64,000 bases of DNA from CAWAVN01 sp963844315 (lineage in GTDB: Bacteria; Planctomycetota; Planctomycetia; Planctomycetales; Planctomycetaceae). Below, one piece after another: positions 35,426 to 46,344 of this stretch. The stretch covers positions 186,001 to 250,000 of the forward strand of contig CAWJOC010000024.1 of assembly GCA_963844315.1 (NCBI GenBank), in the 5' to 3' direction. The position numbers and the translations under genes are program-made. How positions within the stretch are numbered: position 1 is the first letter of the stretch; the number at the start of each line of letters is the position of its first letter. A model generated the notes under the pieces. It did not search any database. It had not been told where the DNA came from and saw only the letters and a program-made list of their open reading frames with translations.

Positions 35426-38400
35426 CTATTGCGACATCAAATACTTGAACAGCTCGATTCGTTCCCGCTCGCCCAGATCCTTTAATAGCCCCGTGGGCAT
35501 AAAGGAGTTTTCCGAGGTTTTGATTTCCTCGATGTCTGCCCGCGCGATGGTGACCGTGTTGGTCTGAGTGCGGAGCGTGACTGCGGATTCGGTTTCGCTT
35601 TGGATCAGCCCGCTATGGACCTGGCCATCGGTGGTCTGGACCAAACGGGCCTGGAAATCCCTGCCGATGACGGCGTTGGGGTCGATGACGTTTTCCACGA
35701 GGTACCTGACCCCTTTGGAGCCGCTGCCCGCGAGCTTGGGTCCCAGGTTTTCTTTTTCATCCACCGGTTGATGGCAGGCGGCGCACAGTTTTTTGAAGTG
35801 CATCGCCCCCGCTTGCTCGCTAAAGGCCCATTTCGGAGCGGCTTCATAAAGGGCGATGGTCTTTTCCATTTCGCCTTTCAGTTCTTCCGAAGAGGCTGCG
35901 ACCCGCCCCCATTCCTTGGCCAGACGTTGGTTGAGATGCTCATCGCCCAAGCTTGCCATCTGCCGGGCGTGGTAGGCGGTGAGCACATCTTTTTGCAAAT
36001 CCCCTTGGGCAATGGCGTCGAGCAATTTTTCCGCCCAAGCCGCCCGGCTGGAAAGCCCTTCAAGCGCAGCGGCCGTGCTGGTTGGTTTTCCACTGCGGCA
36101 AACGGGCAATCAACGCTTCGGCCACTTGGGGATCATTATACTGGCTGAGCAGAGGCACAATCGTCCCGCCGAGCGCGGGAACGTCCAAGAGTTTTAGATA
36201 TAACGCAAGATTCTCCGGCGAGGAATCGCTGGAGAGAATGGAAATCGCATGTTGCTTCGCGCACAGGCTGGCGGATTCCTCGGCGAGAAGTTTTCGCATC
36301 CGGGCATAAAGCGCGTGGTCGCCAAAGGCCGCTCCCAAGGATTCCGCCGCCTGCCGGGTTTGAGCGTTGTCGGAATCATAAAGCCTTTCGGACAATTCCG
36401 ACCAACCGGCGGGCGTCTCCAGTCCCCGCATGCCGCGAACGCCCAATTCCATCAGGCTCAACAGACGGATTTGCTCGCCGGCTTCGGCGCTTGGCAGTTT
36501 GGCGATGAGGGCATCGCGGCCGGCCTGGGAACTCTTCGCGGCATACCAGTGAATTTCATCCCGCAGGGAACCAATCGCCGTCGTTTCCGCCAAACGCAAG
36601 GCCCGCTCCAGATCGTGTTCCATCAATGGGGCGACGCCGTACCAAAGGAGTTGGGGCAATTCGCGGTCGGCGGCATTTTCCGATTGCTGGCTCATCGTTT
36701 CCGCAAGCGACCAACCCAAATCAGCAGGGACACGCGGAATCGCCGAGGCCAGATACCGCCGCACAAACCGGGAATTTTCCTTTGCGGCCAATGTCTTGAG
36801 CAAAGGAACCTCAAAGTCATTCTCCACTTCCACGCCCAATTGCACTGCCCACGCCCGCACGTATTCGCTTTCATCTTCCACGAGATTCGCCACAAAGTCC
36901 GCATCCAAGGCATTTGCTGCATGAAGTGCCCAGACCGCCCGCAATCGTCGGTCGGCGGCGTTGTGTGCGGTCGCCATGTGTTGCAATTGCTGGATGGCTT
37001 TTGAGGAAACCGGGCCATTCGCCGCCCGCTCGCTTAAAACCAGCCGAGCCATTCTCACGTGCCAATCGTTGGGATGGAGTTGGGCCTTCACCAGTTCTTC
37101 ATCCGTCGCTTGGGTGTAATCCACGCGGACGGGTTTGTAGGTGGCATCGTATTTCATGCGGTACATCCGGCCGTTGCCCCGGTCCCAAAGTTCCAGGTTC
37201 GGGTTATGGCAATGGCGGGGGTCGTACCAGTCGCTGATGTAAACCGCCCCATCGGGACCGCATTGCAAATCCACGCCGATGTATTGCTGGTCCGCGCAGA
37301 AGAGCACATCCTCACCGGCGTGCACGGTGTTATAGCCGCCGCCTTCGCGGACGTTGACCTGATGATTGATCTGATGCCCGTGCAGATTGTGCGTGAAGAG
37401 ATGGTTGCGATAGTCCTCGGGCCAGTTGTCGCCCAGGTAAATCATCGTGCCGACGTGCGAGTGCCCGCCGTAGACCGCGCCGGTTCCCGGTTTTCCCGAC
37501 GCCGCCTTCGCCGTGGCCGTATCTTGCCGAAGCCAAGAGGTAATTCTTCATCCAGGGCATGCCGGGGAGAGCGGTCGCGGAAATGAAGCGGGCATAACCG
37601 CTGTTGACCTGGTTCCAATAATGCCCGCCCTGAATGACGTGCGTGGTGTCGCCTTGGCCCCAAAAACTCCGGCAATGCGTCATGAAAATCTGGCCGTGGT
37701 CGTCGTAATCGAGGCCCCATTGGTTGCTGCCGCCGTGGGCGAAGACCTCGAAGATGTGCTTCGTGGGATGATACCGCCAGACGCCGGCTTGCATGGGAAC
37801 GCGGTCGGCTTCCGGCGTGCCGGGCTTTCCCACGACCGAGCGGTTAAACACGCCTTGGTTGCCATACAGCCAACCATCCGGACCCCAGAGAAAGTTGTTG
37901 ATCGTCTCATGCGTATCGCCATAGCCGAAGCCATCGAGCAGAACGACCGGCTCCGAATCCGGTTTGTCATCGCCGTTCTTATCGGGAATGAATAACAATT
38001 CCGGAGCCGCTCCGATCCACACGCCGCCATGCCCGACCTCCATGCCGCTGACAAGATTCAGCCCTTCGATGAACACCTTGCGGCTCTCGAAACTGCCGTT
38101 GCCGTCGTCATCGGAAAAAATCAGCACGCGGTCGATGCCTTGGCCTTGGGGACGTTTTTGCGGATAGCAATGCCCTTCCACCACCCAGAGCCTTCCCTTG
38201 GCATCGAAGGCAAACGCCATCGGCTGGTGCAAGTCCGGCTCAGAGGCAATCACATCCACCGAAAATCCGGGCGGCACAAACATCTGGGCGATGGTTTCCA
38301 CGGCGGGCTTTTCACTCTGGAATTTTTTGCTGACCGGGTTTTGAACCAGATGTTGAAGCACCGGGTTATCGATGCTTCGCCACGCGGTCGCGGGTTCGGC

Positions 38401-39669
38401 GGATGTCGGCGGCTCATCATGAAACCGAAAATCATCGAAGTTCAAATGCCCCCAACCGCCCCGGCTTTCATCGACCAACCGCACGGCGATTTGCTGGCCT
38501 TTGAGCTTTCTAAGGTCCGCCGTGACGCGGCGCATCTGCTCGCGCTCTTGGCCGCCGGCGGTCATGACGACGGTTTCCGCGTTGTCGCCATTGGCAGGTT
38601 GGATGATGTCCACCCGCGTGGCCGAGGTGTTGCCGCCCGCGATCAAAAAACTGGCATAGGGATGAGTAACGGTAAACGGGGTTGATGTGAGCGTACCCTG
38701 GCCGCGGTCTTGGACAATTTCAAAACCGCCGATGAAAAACTTTCCGCTTTTGCCACTGGTCTGGCCGGGCCAACGGGCCGAGATGCCATTGTTTTCTACG
38801 GGTTGATTCTTGAAGGCATCGCCCATGGCGGTCCAGTCGGTGAGGTCGCCCGATTCGAATCCCAAGTTCAGAGCCTTGCCATCATCGCCCTTGGGAATAA
38901 CGCCCTGGTCTTCTTTTTCTTGTGGGGCTTTGGGTTTCAAAGCGAAGGGCTTTAAGCGTTTGTCATCGGGTTTGAGTTCTTCCAATGTAATGTTCTTAAA
39001 CTCCACCCGCGTTTCCGGGCCGCTGTGCAGTTGGAACGCCAACGATCCTTCCAAATCTCGCTCTTTGGTCTCTTGGTCTTTGAGTTCGCTGAACAGCGTG
39101 CCGTTGACGTAAACCGCAACGTGCTCGCCCTGGGCCACAATCCGGTAATCGTTCCAGGCCTTCTCGCGAAACAGCACGGCGAACTGGTTGGCGGGGGCGA
39201 AGGTTTCGGTTTGCCGCGTGCCGTCGGGAAGGATCAACACCCGCGAGCCGCGCTCGACCAACAGCGCCCGGCCATGCTCATCATAAATCCGGCCCAACCA
39301 GACGGCCCCCATGTCGAAATCCGCCTGATAGCCGGAGACGTGATCCACATCTTTGACCTGGCAGCGGAATTGAATCCCCGAATTGGCCGCCGGGAGGCCG
39401 GTGAGCTTCACCTGCATCTTGAGGTCAAAGTCCGCCAGTTTCCCTGCCTTCCACACCAGCCAGGTGTTTTTATTGAGCGATTGGCCCTTGGGAATCTCAC
39501 CGACAATGGCCCCGTTTTCGACCCGCCAGTATTTCTCATCGCCTTCAAAGCCTGCAAGCGATTTACCGTCGAAGAGATCTTTCGGCTTGTCCTCTTGTGC
39601 AAAACTTGCTGAGGCGAAATTGATAACCAGGAGTGTGAGAAGTCCACAAAGACAGCGCGAGCGGTTCAT
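35426..39669 (-). CDS. DUF1080 - PVC-type dehydrogenase - HEAT-like - cytochrome c fusion, two frame breaks
   Basis: One exported protein of about 1410 residues, read from three frames. From the ATG at 39669: signal peptide (LLTLLVINFASASFAQ), DUF1080/3-keto-disaccharide-hydrolase-like jelly roll (DLFDGKSLAGFEGDEKYWRV), a second beta domain, then the PVC-type glucose-dehydrogenase-like propeller (MFVPPGFSVDVIASEPDL, AFDAKGRLWVVE, GDTHETINNFLWGPDGWLYG). After a break near 37487-37505 (a G3 run) it continues with DNWPEDYRNHLFTHNLHGHQ and HEAT-like helices. After a second break near 36075-36095 it ends with a cytochrome domain (CAACH haem motif) and a Tol-Pal-like strand region. It is probably periplasmic and linked to carbohydrate oxidation. 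Confidence 0.85.
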
Positions 39670-39762
39670 CGTGTGATCCAATCATCCAGAAGGAAATTTG
39701 GGATGAGGAAAACTGTAACACGAACGACACGAAAACGCACGAAAGCAGAGCGCGAACCAACT

Positions 39763-39815
39763 CCCAAGCCGACCGCTTGCGGTCGGTCTTCCGACGCCAA
39801 GGCGTCGGCTTGGGA
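39763..39815. repeat. Double hairpin repeat, family F (copy 2)
   Basis: Nearly identical to 32953-33004: CCAAGCCGACCGCTTGCGGT followed by CCGACGCCAAGGCGTCGG and GCTTGGG. It lies between the dehydrogenase gene and the NfeD gene. Confidence 0.9.
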
Positions 39816-39825
39816 TGGGAGAAGG

Positions 39826-42073
39826 TCACACTTCCCGGACCACCACGCGGTTGCCGGCGACTTCGACGACTTCGATTTGCGTGCCGGCTTGGATGTAGGG
39901 GCCATTGCTGATGACGTCCACCAACCGTTCGCCGATGCGGGCTTTTCCGGCGGGCCTTAAGACCGATTGGGCGGTTCCGGTCAGGCCGTAGAGATCCGCA
40001 AAGGGGCTTCCGCCATCGAAGCCGCCGATGCCCGGACGAAGTTTCGGACCTTGGGTGTCGGCCTGCGAATTGGGCGGGTGCAGAATGATCGCGTTAAAGA
40101 TCGGGATGTGCGGCAGGTAGCGGTTGATGACCGCCGCGATGGCGACCACCGCCGCAATGGATATGGTCAAGGTCTGCACCGTGGTGGTCAGTTTTTCCAT
40201 GTCCTTGTCGCCGCCGAACGAATCCCCGAAGGTCTGGCTGGCGAGAATCAGCGAGACCAGCACCATCAGCCCCCCGGAGATTCCGAAGATGCCAAAGCCC
40301 GGCAACAAGAAGATTTCAACCGCAAGACAAACGAGGCCGCCGACGAACAGAATGACCTCAAGCCAGCCCGCCGTGCCGCCCATATAGCGTGCCCAGAAAA
40401 AGAGCGCGAAGCACAAGCCGGACACGATGGCCAATACGCCGGACATCAGGTGCAGTTCCAAGAACAGGCACAGCATCGCCACGGTAAACAGCGTGCCGGT
40501 CCATTGGGGGCTGTTGAGTTTGAAGATCAGGGTATCGACCCAGTTTTCCTTCATGGGGGCGAGCGTGGTTTCCGCCGGGATGCCCAAGCGCTGCTTGAGT
40601 TCTTCGATGTCCGCGACCGGAGGTTCGGAAAGCGTCAGTTCATGGCGGCGCTGCCCAGTCACGGTCAGAAATTTGCCCCGTCCGGATTCGGGCACGGCTG
40701 GCCCTTGCTCCCATTCCCCGGCACTGGCGTGGATCTCGTCCTCGCTCATATAGGTCACGCGGCCATCCTTGGTATTCCGGCGCTTCATAGACGACCAGAT
40801 TGCGGTCGGCCATGGCTTCCAAAAGGGCGGGCGGACGGTGCTTTTCTTTCCCCAAGGCGGCCAGCATCGTGCGGATGGGACTGAGTTGTTTTTCCTCGAC
40901 GTGCTCGAACGCCTCGCCTTTGCGAATCGTAATCGGACCGGCATCGCCAATCTGCGCACCGGGGTGCATGTAAACCTCGTCGCAGGCCATCGAAATCACG
41001 GCGGCGGCGCTCCAGGCTTTCTCCGGAATATAGGCCACCGTGCGGACTTTTTTCTCGGTGAGGTCCGTGATGGTGTAGCGGAGTTCCCACATGCTTTCCA
41101 TGTACCCGCCGGGGGAATCGATCTCGAAGATGATCAAATTGGCCCCATCCGCCACGGCCCGGTTGATGAGCCGTTGGATGTACGCCGCCATCATGGGTTC
41201 GATGGTGTCTTCGATCTTGATCAGCCGGACTTTCATTTCCCCCGCGATGGCGGCATTCTCGCGGAGGTCGGACAAGGCGATCTTATACGCCTCGGCCAGT
41301 TCCTTCTGGCTTTGGGCGGTCTGCGTGACCAGGACATCCGCGCGGCGGGCGGCATCGCCGCTGAAAACTCCCACCGTCGCGCCGTCCAACAGCGGGGTGA
41401 TATTCTTGATGACCGCTTTCTGGTCTTGCAGTCGTTTGAGTTCCTCGCCGGTGACGACTTCCGTGGTTTCCGTGGCGTTTTGGCCGTCGCCCTTTTGGAT
41501 CGTGATGCGGTTCAGTTCCAGGCTGCGGTCCATCATTTTGCGGACCAAGGCCGGGCTGAGCTTGGGGTTTTTGGACTTGGCGACGATGTCCAGAACCAGG
41601 TTCTGCCGGGTTTCCTCCAGCATTTCGCCCCGGCCAATGTCGCCCAACTCCGCATCGGGAGCCATCACGATTTCCCGGCACGCCAAGGCCAGCATGACGT
41701 TATTCCCCAACACCGTCTTGGGAACCCAAGCCACCGTGGTCACGTTGGGAATTTTCGTGGCCAGCCAATCGGCCAGGCCCCAGACTTCGGAAAACTCGCT
41801 GCTGCCGGGTTGGATCTCCAAAAACAACAGCCCATTGGCATGGCTTTGGGCGGCTTTGGTCTGGAGCGTCAAGGCGGCGTTTTTCACCCGGCCCACTTGC
41901 ACATCGGTCAGCGGGCTTTCCACCGTGATGAACAGCACCGGACGCTTCTCATCATCCTGGGCTTCCTGGGCGCTAGCAACACGCGCGGGCAGAACCAACG
42001 CCGCCCCCGCCAGGAGGAGGCCCAACATCCGAACCGGCATGGTCATTTGGATCCGTAACATCGTTGCCACCAT
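39826..42073 (-). CDS. Long NfeD-family membrane serine protease (ClpP-class), one frame break
   Basis: About 745 residues over two frames (42073 to about 40770, then to 39826). After a signal peptide there are two ClpP/SppA-like halves. The second has FEIDSPGG, and the candidate Ser is in KAWSAAAVISMACD. The C-terminal half has four to five membrane helices and an OB-fold tail (GLTGTAQSVLRPAGKARIGER), the arrangement of long NfeD proteins that act with stomatin/flotillin. No stomatin gene is next to it. The frame change lies near 40765-40790, where YEAPEY should continue as NTKDGRVTYMSED. AGAGG precedes the ATG at 42073. Confidence 0.85.
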
Positions 42074-42394
42074 TGATTCCTCTCATTGCCGATCTTGGAG
42101 CAAGGTCCCGCTCTCCAATGGTAAACGAAAACGCGGGGTGATGGGTTCAGAAGTCGAGAAAAATTCGTATCAAGGTTTCGCAATCCGGGGGCGGAATCTC
42201 CGCCGTGGGAAACTGGTCAATTATACCACCCGCGGAAAATGCGAGTCAAACTGCCTGTTCGCCAGCCGACGGAAAACACAGTCCCTGACTACAATCCCAA
42301 GAGGGGTGTGTTATGATTCCGTGAGTTTTCGGCATGTGGCAACATTTTGCCGGGAAACTCCATCCGTATTCCCCCGTTTTGGAAATCGCCAGCA

Positions 42395-42616
42395 ATGTTC
42401 GGCGGCTTGATTGATCGGTTTCTGCAAAGCCTCGAACAAGGCGTGGTGGTCTTTTTGGGACTGCTTTGTTGCCTGATCTTCGCCGTGAACGCGGTTTTGC
42501 TGGCCTATTTGATCGTGCGGAAAAGCGGCCACGGATTGGCCCGCTGTCCCCGTTGCGGCCGGATGATCGCCTGCCCCCACTGCGTCGAAGATGAAGATGA
42601 GGAGGAAGTTTCCTAA
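42395..42616 (+). CDS. Small membrane protein with zinc ribbon
   Basis: A 73-residue protein from the ATG at 42395. One membrane helix (VVFLGLLCCLIFAVNAVLLA) is followed by a cytoplasmic C4 zinc ribbon (CPRCGRMIACPHC) and an acidic tail (EDEDEEE). There is no clear family; the form suggests a membrane-anchored regulatory or adaptor protein. The frame extends upstream to a TTG at 42347 but without start-site support. Confidence 0.6.
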   Translation: MFGGLIDRFLQSLEQGVVVFLGLLCCLIFAVNAVLLAYLIVRKSGHGLARCPRCGRMIACPHCVEDEDEEEVS

Positions 42617-42631
42617 TGTTCCCTCCCGCTT

Positions 42632-42716
42632 CGATTGACAGGTTGTGTGCCACTGGCTTTGCCAGTGCGAAAGCTGATCCGATAAACTTTTCAAACACTG
42701 GCAGAGCCAGTGGCAC
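42632..42716. repeat. Palindromic element, family B (copy 4)
   Basis: The core 42647-42716 runs GTGCCACTGGCTTTGCCAGT to CACTGGCAGAGCCAGTGGCA. The left flank CGATTGACAGG matches the outer arm seen in the imuB copy. Confidence 0.85.
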
Positions 42717-42763
42717 ACGCGCATCGCGATGCGCCCCACCTCATTTCCAGGAGCCGCGCTGAC

Positions 42764-44338
42764 ATGGCGCTATTGATTGAAAAAACCCATTGCCCGCTGG
42801 TGCGTTTGCATCCGGATGACAACATCGCGATCGCGAAACGGTCCGTCCCCAAGAATACCCTGCTGACTTTCGATCACGATGGCAGCGTCCTGACCACGCA
42901 GGATGAGATTGACCTGGGCCACAAGATGGCGCTCGTTCCGATCAAGACCGGTCAGCCGGTACGGAAGTTCGGGCAGTTGATCGGCTTTGCCACGTTGGAC
43001 ATTGCTCCGGGCGAATGGGTGCATTCGCACAATTTGGGCGCGGGCGAATTGCATCTGGATTATGCCTATGCCACGGATGTTCCGCCGGACCCGGAGCCGA
43101 TTTTGGGCCGCACTTTTCAGGGGTTCCGCCGAAAGGATGGCCGGGCCGCCACGCGGAATTACATCGGACTGATTAGCACGGTGAACTGCTCCGCGACAAC
43201 GTCCAAGTACGTCGCCCAGGCCATTTCGCCGATGATTCTGGAAGAGTACCCGAACATCGACGGCATCGTACCGCTGATGCACAAAGGCGGCTGCGCGATG
43301 CAGTACGAAGGCGAAGACCACCAGCAACTCGCCCGCACGCTCGCAGGCTTTGCCCGCCATCCGAATATCGCGGCGTATCTGGTTTTGGGCCTAGGCTGCG
43401 AAACGGCCCCGGCTTCGTTCCTGGTCAATACCCATCAGCTTGTGCAACTTGAAGGCAGCCATAACGGCCATTCGAATGGGCATTGGCCGTTGGTCATGAA
43501 CATCCAAGACCACGGCGGCGTGCGAAAGACCGTGGACCGGGCCATCGGCGTTTTGAAGGAAATGCTGCCGATGGCGAATGATGTCCAAAGGGAACCGATT
43601 CCCGTCGCCGAGTTGATCCTGGGAACCGAATGCGGCGGCAGCGATGGGAACAGCGGCGTCACCGCCAATCCCGCTTTGGGCATCGCCAGCGATTTGATGG
43701 TCGCCCACGGCGGCACGGCGATTCTGAGCGAAACCACCGAAATTTACGGCGGCGAACATACGCTGACCCGCCGGGCCATCAGCCGGGAAGTCGGCGAGAA
43801 GCTGGTCGAACGCATCAAATGGTGGGAGTGGTACACCAAGACCTTCAACATGACCATCGACAACAACCCCTCTCCCGGCAACAAAAAAGGCGGTCTGACC
43901 ACGATCTATGAAAAGTCCCTGGGAGCCATCGCCAAGGGCGGCAGCACGGCCTTAAAGCAAGTTTACCGCTATGCCGAGCCGGTCACGGAAAAAGGCTTCG
44001 TCATCATGGACACGCCCGGCTTCGACCCGGCATCGGTCACGGGCCTGGTCGCGGGCGGGGCGAACATCATCGTCTTCACCACCGGACGCGGAAGCTGCTT
44101 CGGCTGCAAGCCCGTGCCCACCATCAAGGTCGCCACCAACACGCCGATGTACGAGCGGATGATTGATGACATGGACATCAACGCCGGACGGATCATTGAT
44201 GGGGCGTCCGTGGAGGAAGTCGGCCGGGAAATCTTCGAGAAGATCGTGTCCGTCGCCAGCGGCGAGAAAACCAAAAGCGAAGAGCAAAACATCGGCGATG
44301 AGGAATTCTGCCCCTGGACCTTCGGCCCGGTGTTGTAG
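42764..44338 (+). CDS. UxaA family hydro-lyase (altronate/galactarate dehydratase type)
   Basis: A 524-residue protein. AGGAG lies 10 bases before the ATG at 42764. The N-terminal SAF domain (about 1-90, HPDDNIAIAKRSVPKNT) is followed by the large dehydratase domain beginning GFRRKDGRAATRNYIGL. That domain has conserved Cys and His segments (NCSATTSKYVAQAIS, HKGGCAMQYEG, LGLGCETAP, LGTECGGSDGNSG, GRGSCFGCKPVPTIK). Family members dehydrate sugar acids with an iron centre. The exact sugar acid is not evident, and no other sugar-acid genes are adjacent. Confidence 0.88.
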   Translation: MALLIEKTHCPLVRLHPDDNIAIAKRSVPKNTLLTFDHDGSVLTTQDEIDLGHKMALVPIKTGQPVRKFGQLIGFATLDIAPGEWVHSHNLGAGELHLDYAYATDVPPDPEPILGRTFQGFRRKDGRAATRNYIGLISTVNCSATTSKYVAQAISPMILEEYPNIDGIVPLMHKGGCAMQYEGEDHQQLARTLAGFARHPNIAAYLVLGLGCETAPASFLVNTHQLVQLEGSHNGHSNGHWPLVMNIQDHGGVRKTVDRAIGVLKEMLPMANDVQREPIPVAELILGTECGGSDGNSGVTANPALGIASDLMVAHGGTAILSETTEIYGGEHTLTRRAISREVGEKLVERIKWWEWYTKTFNMTIDNNPSPGNKKGGLTTIYEKSLGAIAKGGSTALKQVYRYAEPVTEKGFVIMDTPGFDPASVTGLVAGGANIIVFTTGRGSCFGCKPVPTIKVATNTPMYERMIDDMDINAGRIIDGASVEEVGREIFEKIVSVASGEKTKSEEQNIGDEEFCPWTFGPVL

Positions 44339-44351
44339 TTGATGCCGAAAG

Positions 44352-44412
44352 GAGCCGCGCACGAAGTAAGCGGTCGAATCGGTCTATTGTCCGCTTACTT
44401 CGTGCGCGGCTC
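44352..44412. repeat. Palindromic repeat, family C (copy 2)
   Basis: GAGCCGCGCACGAAGTAAGC, a loop TCGAATCGGTCTATTG, then the complement. It may act as a terminator hairpin after the UxaA gene. Confidence 0.9.
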
Positions 44413-44501
44413 TTAATCCGAAAAAAATCTCCGGTGTTGAACTCGCTGGGTTCTTCCGCCAAAATAGAGCTTTTCAGGGCGATAGGTTTCGGAGTCCTCC
44501 G

Positions 44502-46152
44502 ATGGCCAAACGGCGAATCGGACCGTTTGAAATTGAAAACCAGTTGGGTGTCGGCGGCATGGGGATCGTGTACACGGCCACCTTCCTCAAGACCGGGCAG
44601 AAAGTTGCGCCTCAAGGTCCTTTCGCCGAACTTGTCCGCAAACGAGAAAGTCCTCTCGCGGTTCGAGCGGGAGATGGACATCCTGCAAAAGCTCCGCCAT
44701 AAGCACATCGTCCGCTATTACTGGGGCGGAACGATCAAAGGCCAGCATCTTTATGCCATGGAAATCATGGACGGCGGCTCCTTGGAGGATTGGCTCAAAC
44801 GCAAAGGCCGGTTGCCCTGGGAGCGAACCGTCGAATCGCGCCCGCCACATCTGCAAAGGCTTGGAGCACGCCCATCGCGCCGGCATCGTCCACCGGGATT
44901 TGAAGCCCGCCAATTTGTTTCTGTCCAAAAAAGGTTATCTGAAGATCGGCGATTTTGGGATTGCGAGAGACACCACCGCCACCGCCCTCACCGCCGCCGG
45001 CAGCACCGTGGGAACCTATGCCTACATGGCCCCGGAGCAAATCACCGGAGCCTCGGCCATCACGCGAAAGACCGATCTTTACGCGCTGGGTTGCGTGCTC
45101 TACGAGCTCTTGACGGGCCGCACGCCGTTCCGTGCGAACACGATGGTCGAAATGCTCCAAAAGCATTTGAAAACCGATCCCGAGCGGATCACGTCCGAAG
45201 CCATCGATTGCCCGGTCTGGCTCGAATCGCTCGTCATGAAACTCCTCGAAAAAGACCCCGAAAAGCGGTATTACGACGCCTTGGCCGTCCTGCAGGCTTT
45301 GGACGATGTGATCGACAAAGTCTCGAAGCAGCAAAGCGTCGCCAAGCAGACTTTGGAAGGCGGCAACAACGCCACGGTCACCGTTGCCGCTCCCGGCACT
45401 CCGGAACTCAAAAAAGCCCTGGGCAAGAAAAAGAGGAAGAAAAAAGACAACAGCCCGTTTTATGAGCGGGTCTGGTTTTTGGTGTCGGTGCTGGTGCTGA
45501 TTGCGGGCATTGTCACGTGGTCGTTCTGGCCGTTAAGCGAAGAGCAACTCTACGCGCGGGCCAAGGTCTTGATGGAGACCGAAGACATTTATAGCTGGCA
45601 GACCGCCCGTGAGGAGTATATCGAGACCCTGCTTGCGAAATATCCCGAAGGCAAATACCACGTCGAGGCCGCCGAGTGGATCGACACGATTGAAATGGAC
45701 ATCGCCAAGCGGCAAATCGACAACCGCAAAGAGCGCGGACTCGATCCCAAAACCGAAGCCGAGAAGCGCTACGTGCAGGCGATCAAGTTTCAGAATTCGG
45801 CGACCTGGCGATGGCGGAGGATGAACTGCACCTCGTGATGGAAAGCCTGAAATCCAATCCCGAAGACCGCCCGCTGTATCTCTTGGCCCAAGAGCAGCAC
45901 CATCTGGTGCAAATCGAGCAGGCAATCCGGCCAGACGCTGACCTCGGAAGAATACCTCCTGCAAAAACTGCACGAGGCGGAAAAACTCTACGTCGCCGAG
46001 AGAGGCAAAGCGGACGAAATCTGGCGGGACATCAGCGAACTTTACAAAACAACGCGACCTATCACGGCGAGGTGCAGTACTCCCTGGACCGCCTCGCCAA
46101 CCGCCCCGTCCAACAACTCCCACCGCTGGAAGTGAAGCAGGAAGATTCGTAG
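44502..46152 (+). CDS. Serine/threonine protein kinase with one membrane helix, about five frame breaks
   Basis: The ATG at 44502 opens a Hanks-type kinase spread over several frames. Glycine loop GVGGMGIVY; catalytic Lys in LKVLSPN after a break near 44595; HRDLKPAN, DFGIARD and YMAPEQI after a break near 44826. A Lys-rich linker and one helix (VWFLVSVLVLIAGIVTW) follow. The outside domain is TPR-like or coiled (SEEQLYARAKVLMETEDIYSW; EEYLLQKLHEAEKLYVAERG). Further breaks are near 45803 (a missing G), 45928 and 46040 (an A-run one base short). All kinase motifs are present once the frames are joined, so the gene is probably functional. A weak promoter-like pair TTGAAC/CAAAAT lies at 44437-44465. 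Confidence 0.8.
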
Positions 46153-46187
46153 GCAATTTGAACCAACCATCCAACATCATCAACGAA

Positions 46188-46264
46188 GGGTGGCCGGGGT
46201 CGAGCGAAGCGAGCCCCCGGAATGGCAAAGTCTGTGGGGTCGCTTCGCTCCACCACAGCCACCC
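46188..46264. repeat. Palindromic repeat, family I
   Basis: GGGTGGCCGGGGTCGAGCGA pairs imperfectly with TCGCTTCGCTCCACCACAGC and CACCC at the end. One copy in the window, between the kinase and the convergent oxidoreductase. Confidence 0.65.
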
Positions 46265-46285
46265 AGAGGACCCATGAAAGAAAGA

Positions 46286-46336
46286 GAGCCGCGCACGCAG
46301 TAAGCGGTCCTCAACCGCTTACTGCGTGCGCGGCTC
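46286..46336. repeat. Palindromic repeat, family C (copy 3)
   Basis: GAGCCGCGCACGCAGTAAGC and its complement, with a very short loop. It differs from copies 1 and 2 by GCAG/CTGC instead of GAAG/CTTC in both arms, a compensated change that keeps the stem. Confidence 0.9.
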
Positions 46337-46344
46337 CTTGGGCG

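Noticed and set aside
35325..35567. Open frame of 80 codons
   Set aside because: It overlaps the well-supported cytochrome gene on the other strand and reads low-complexity intergenic sequence.
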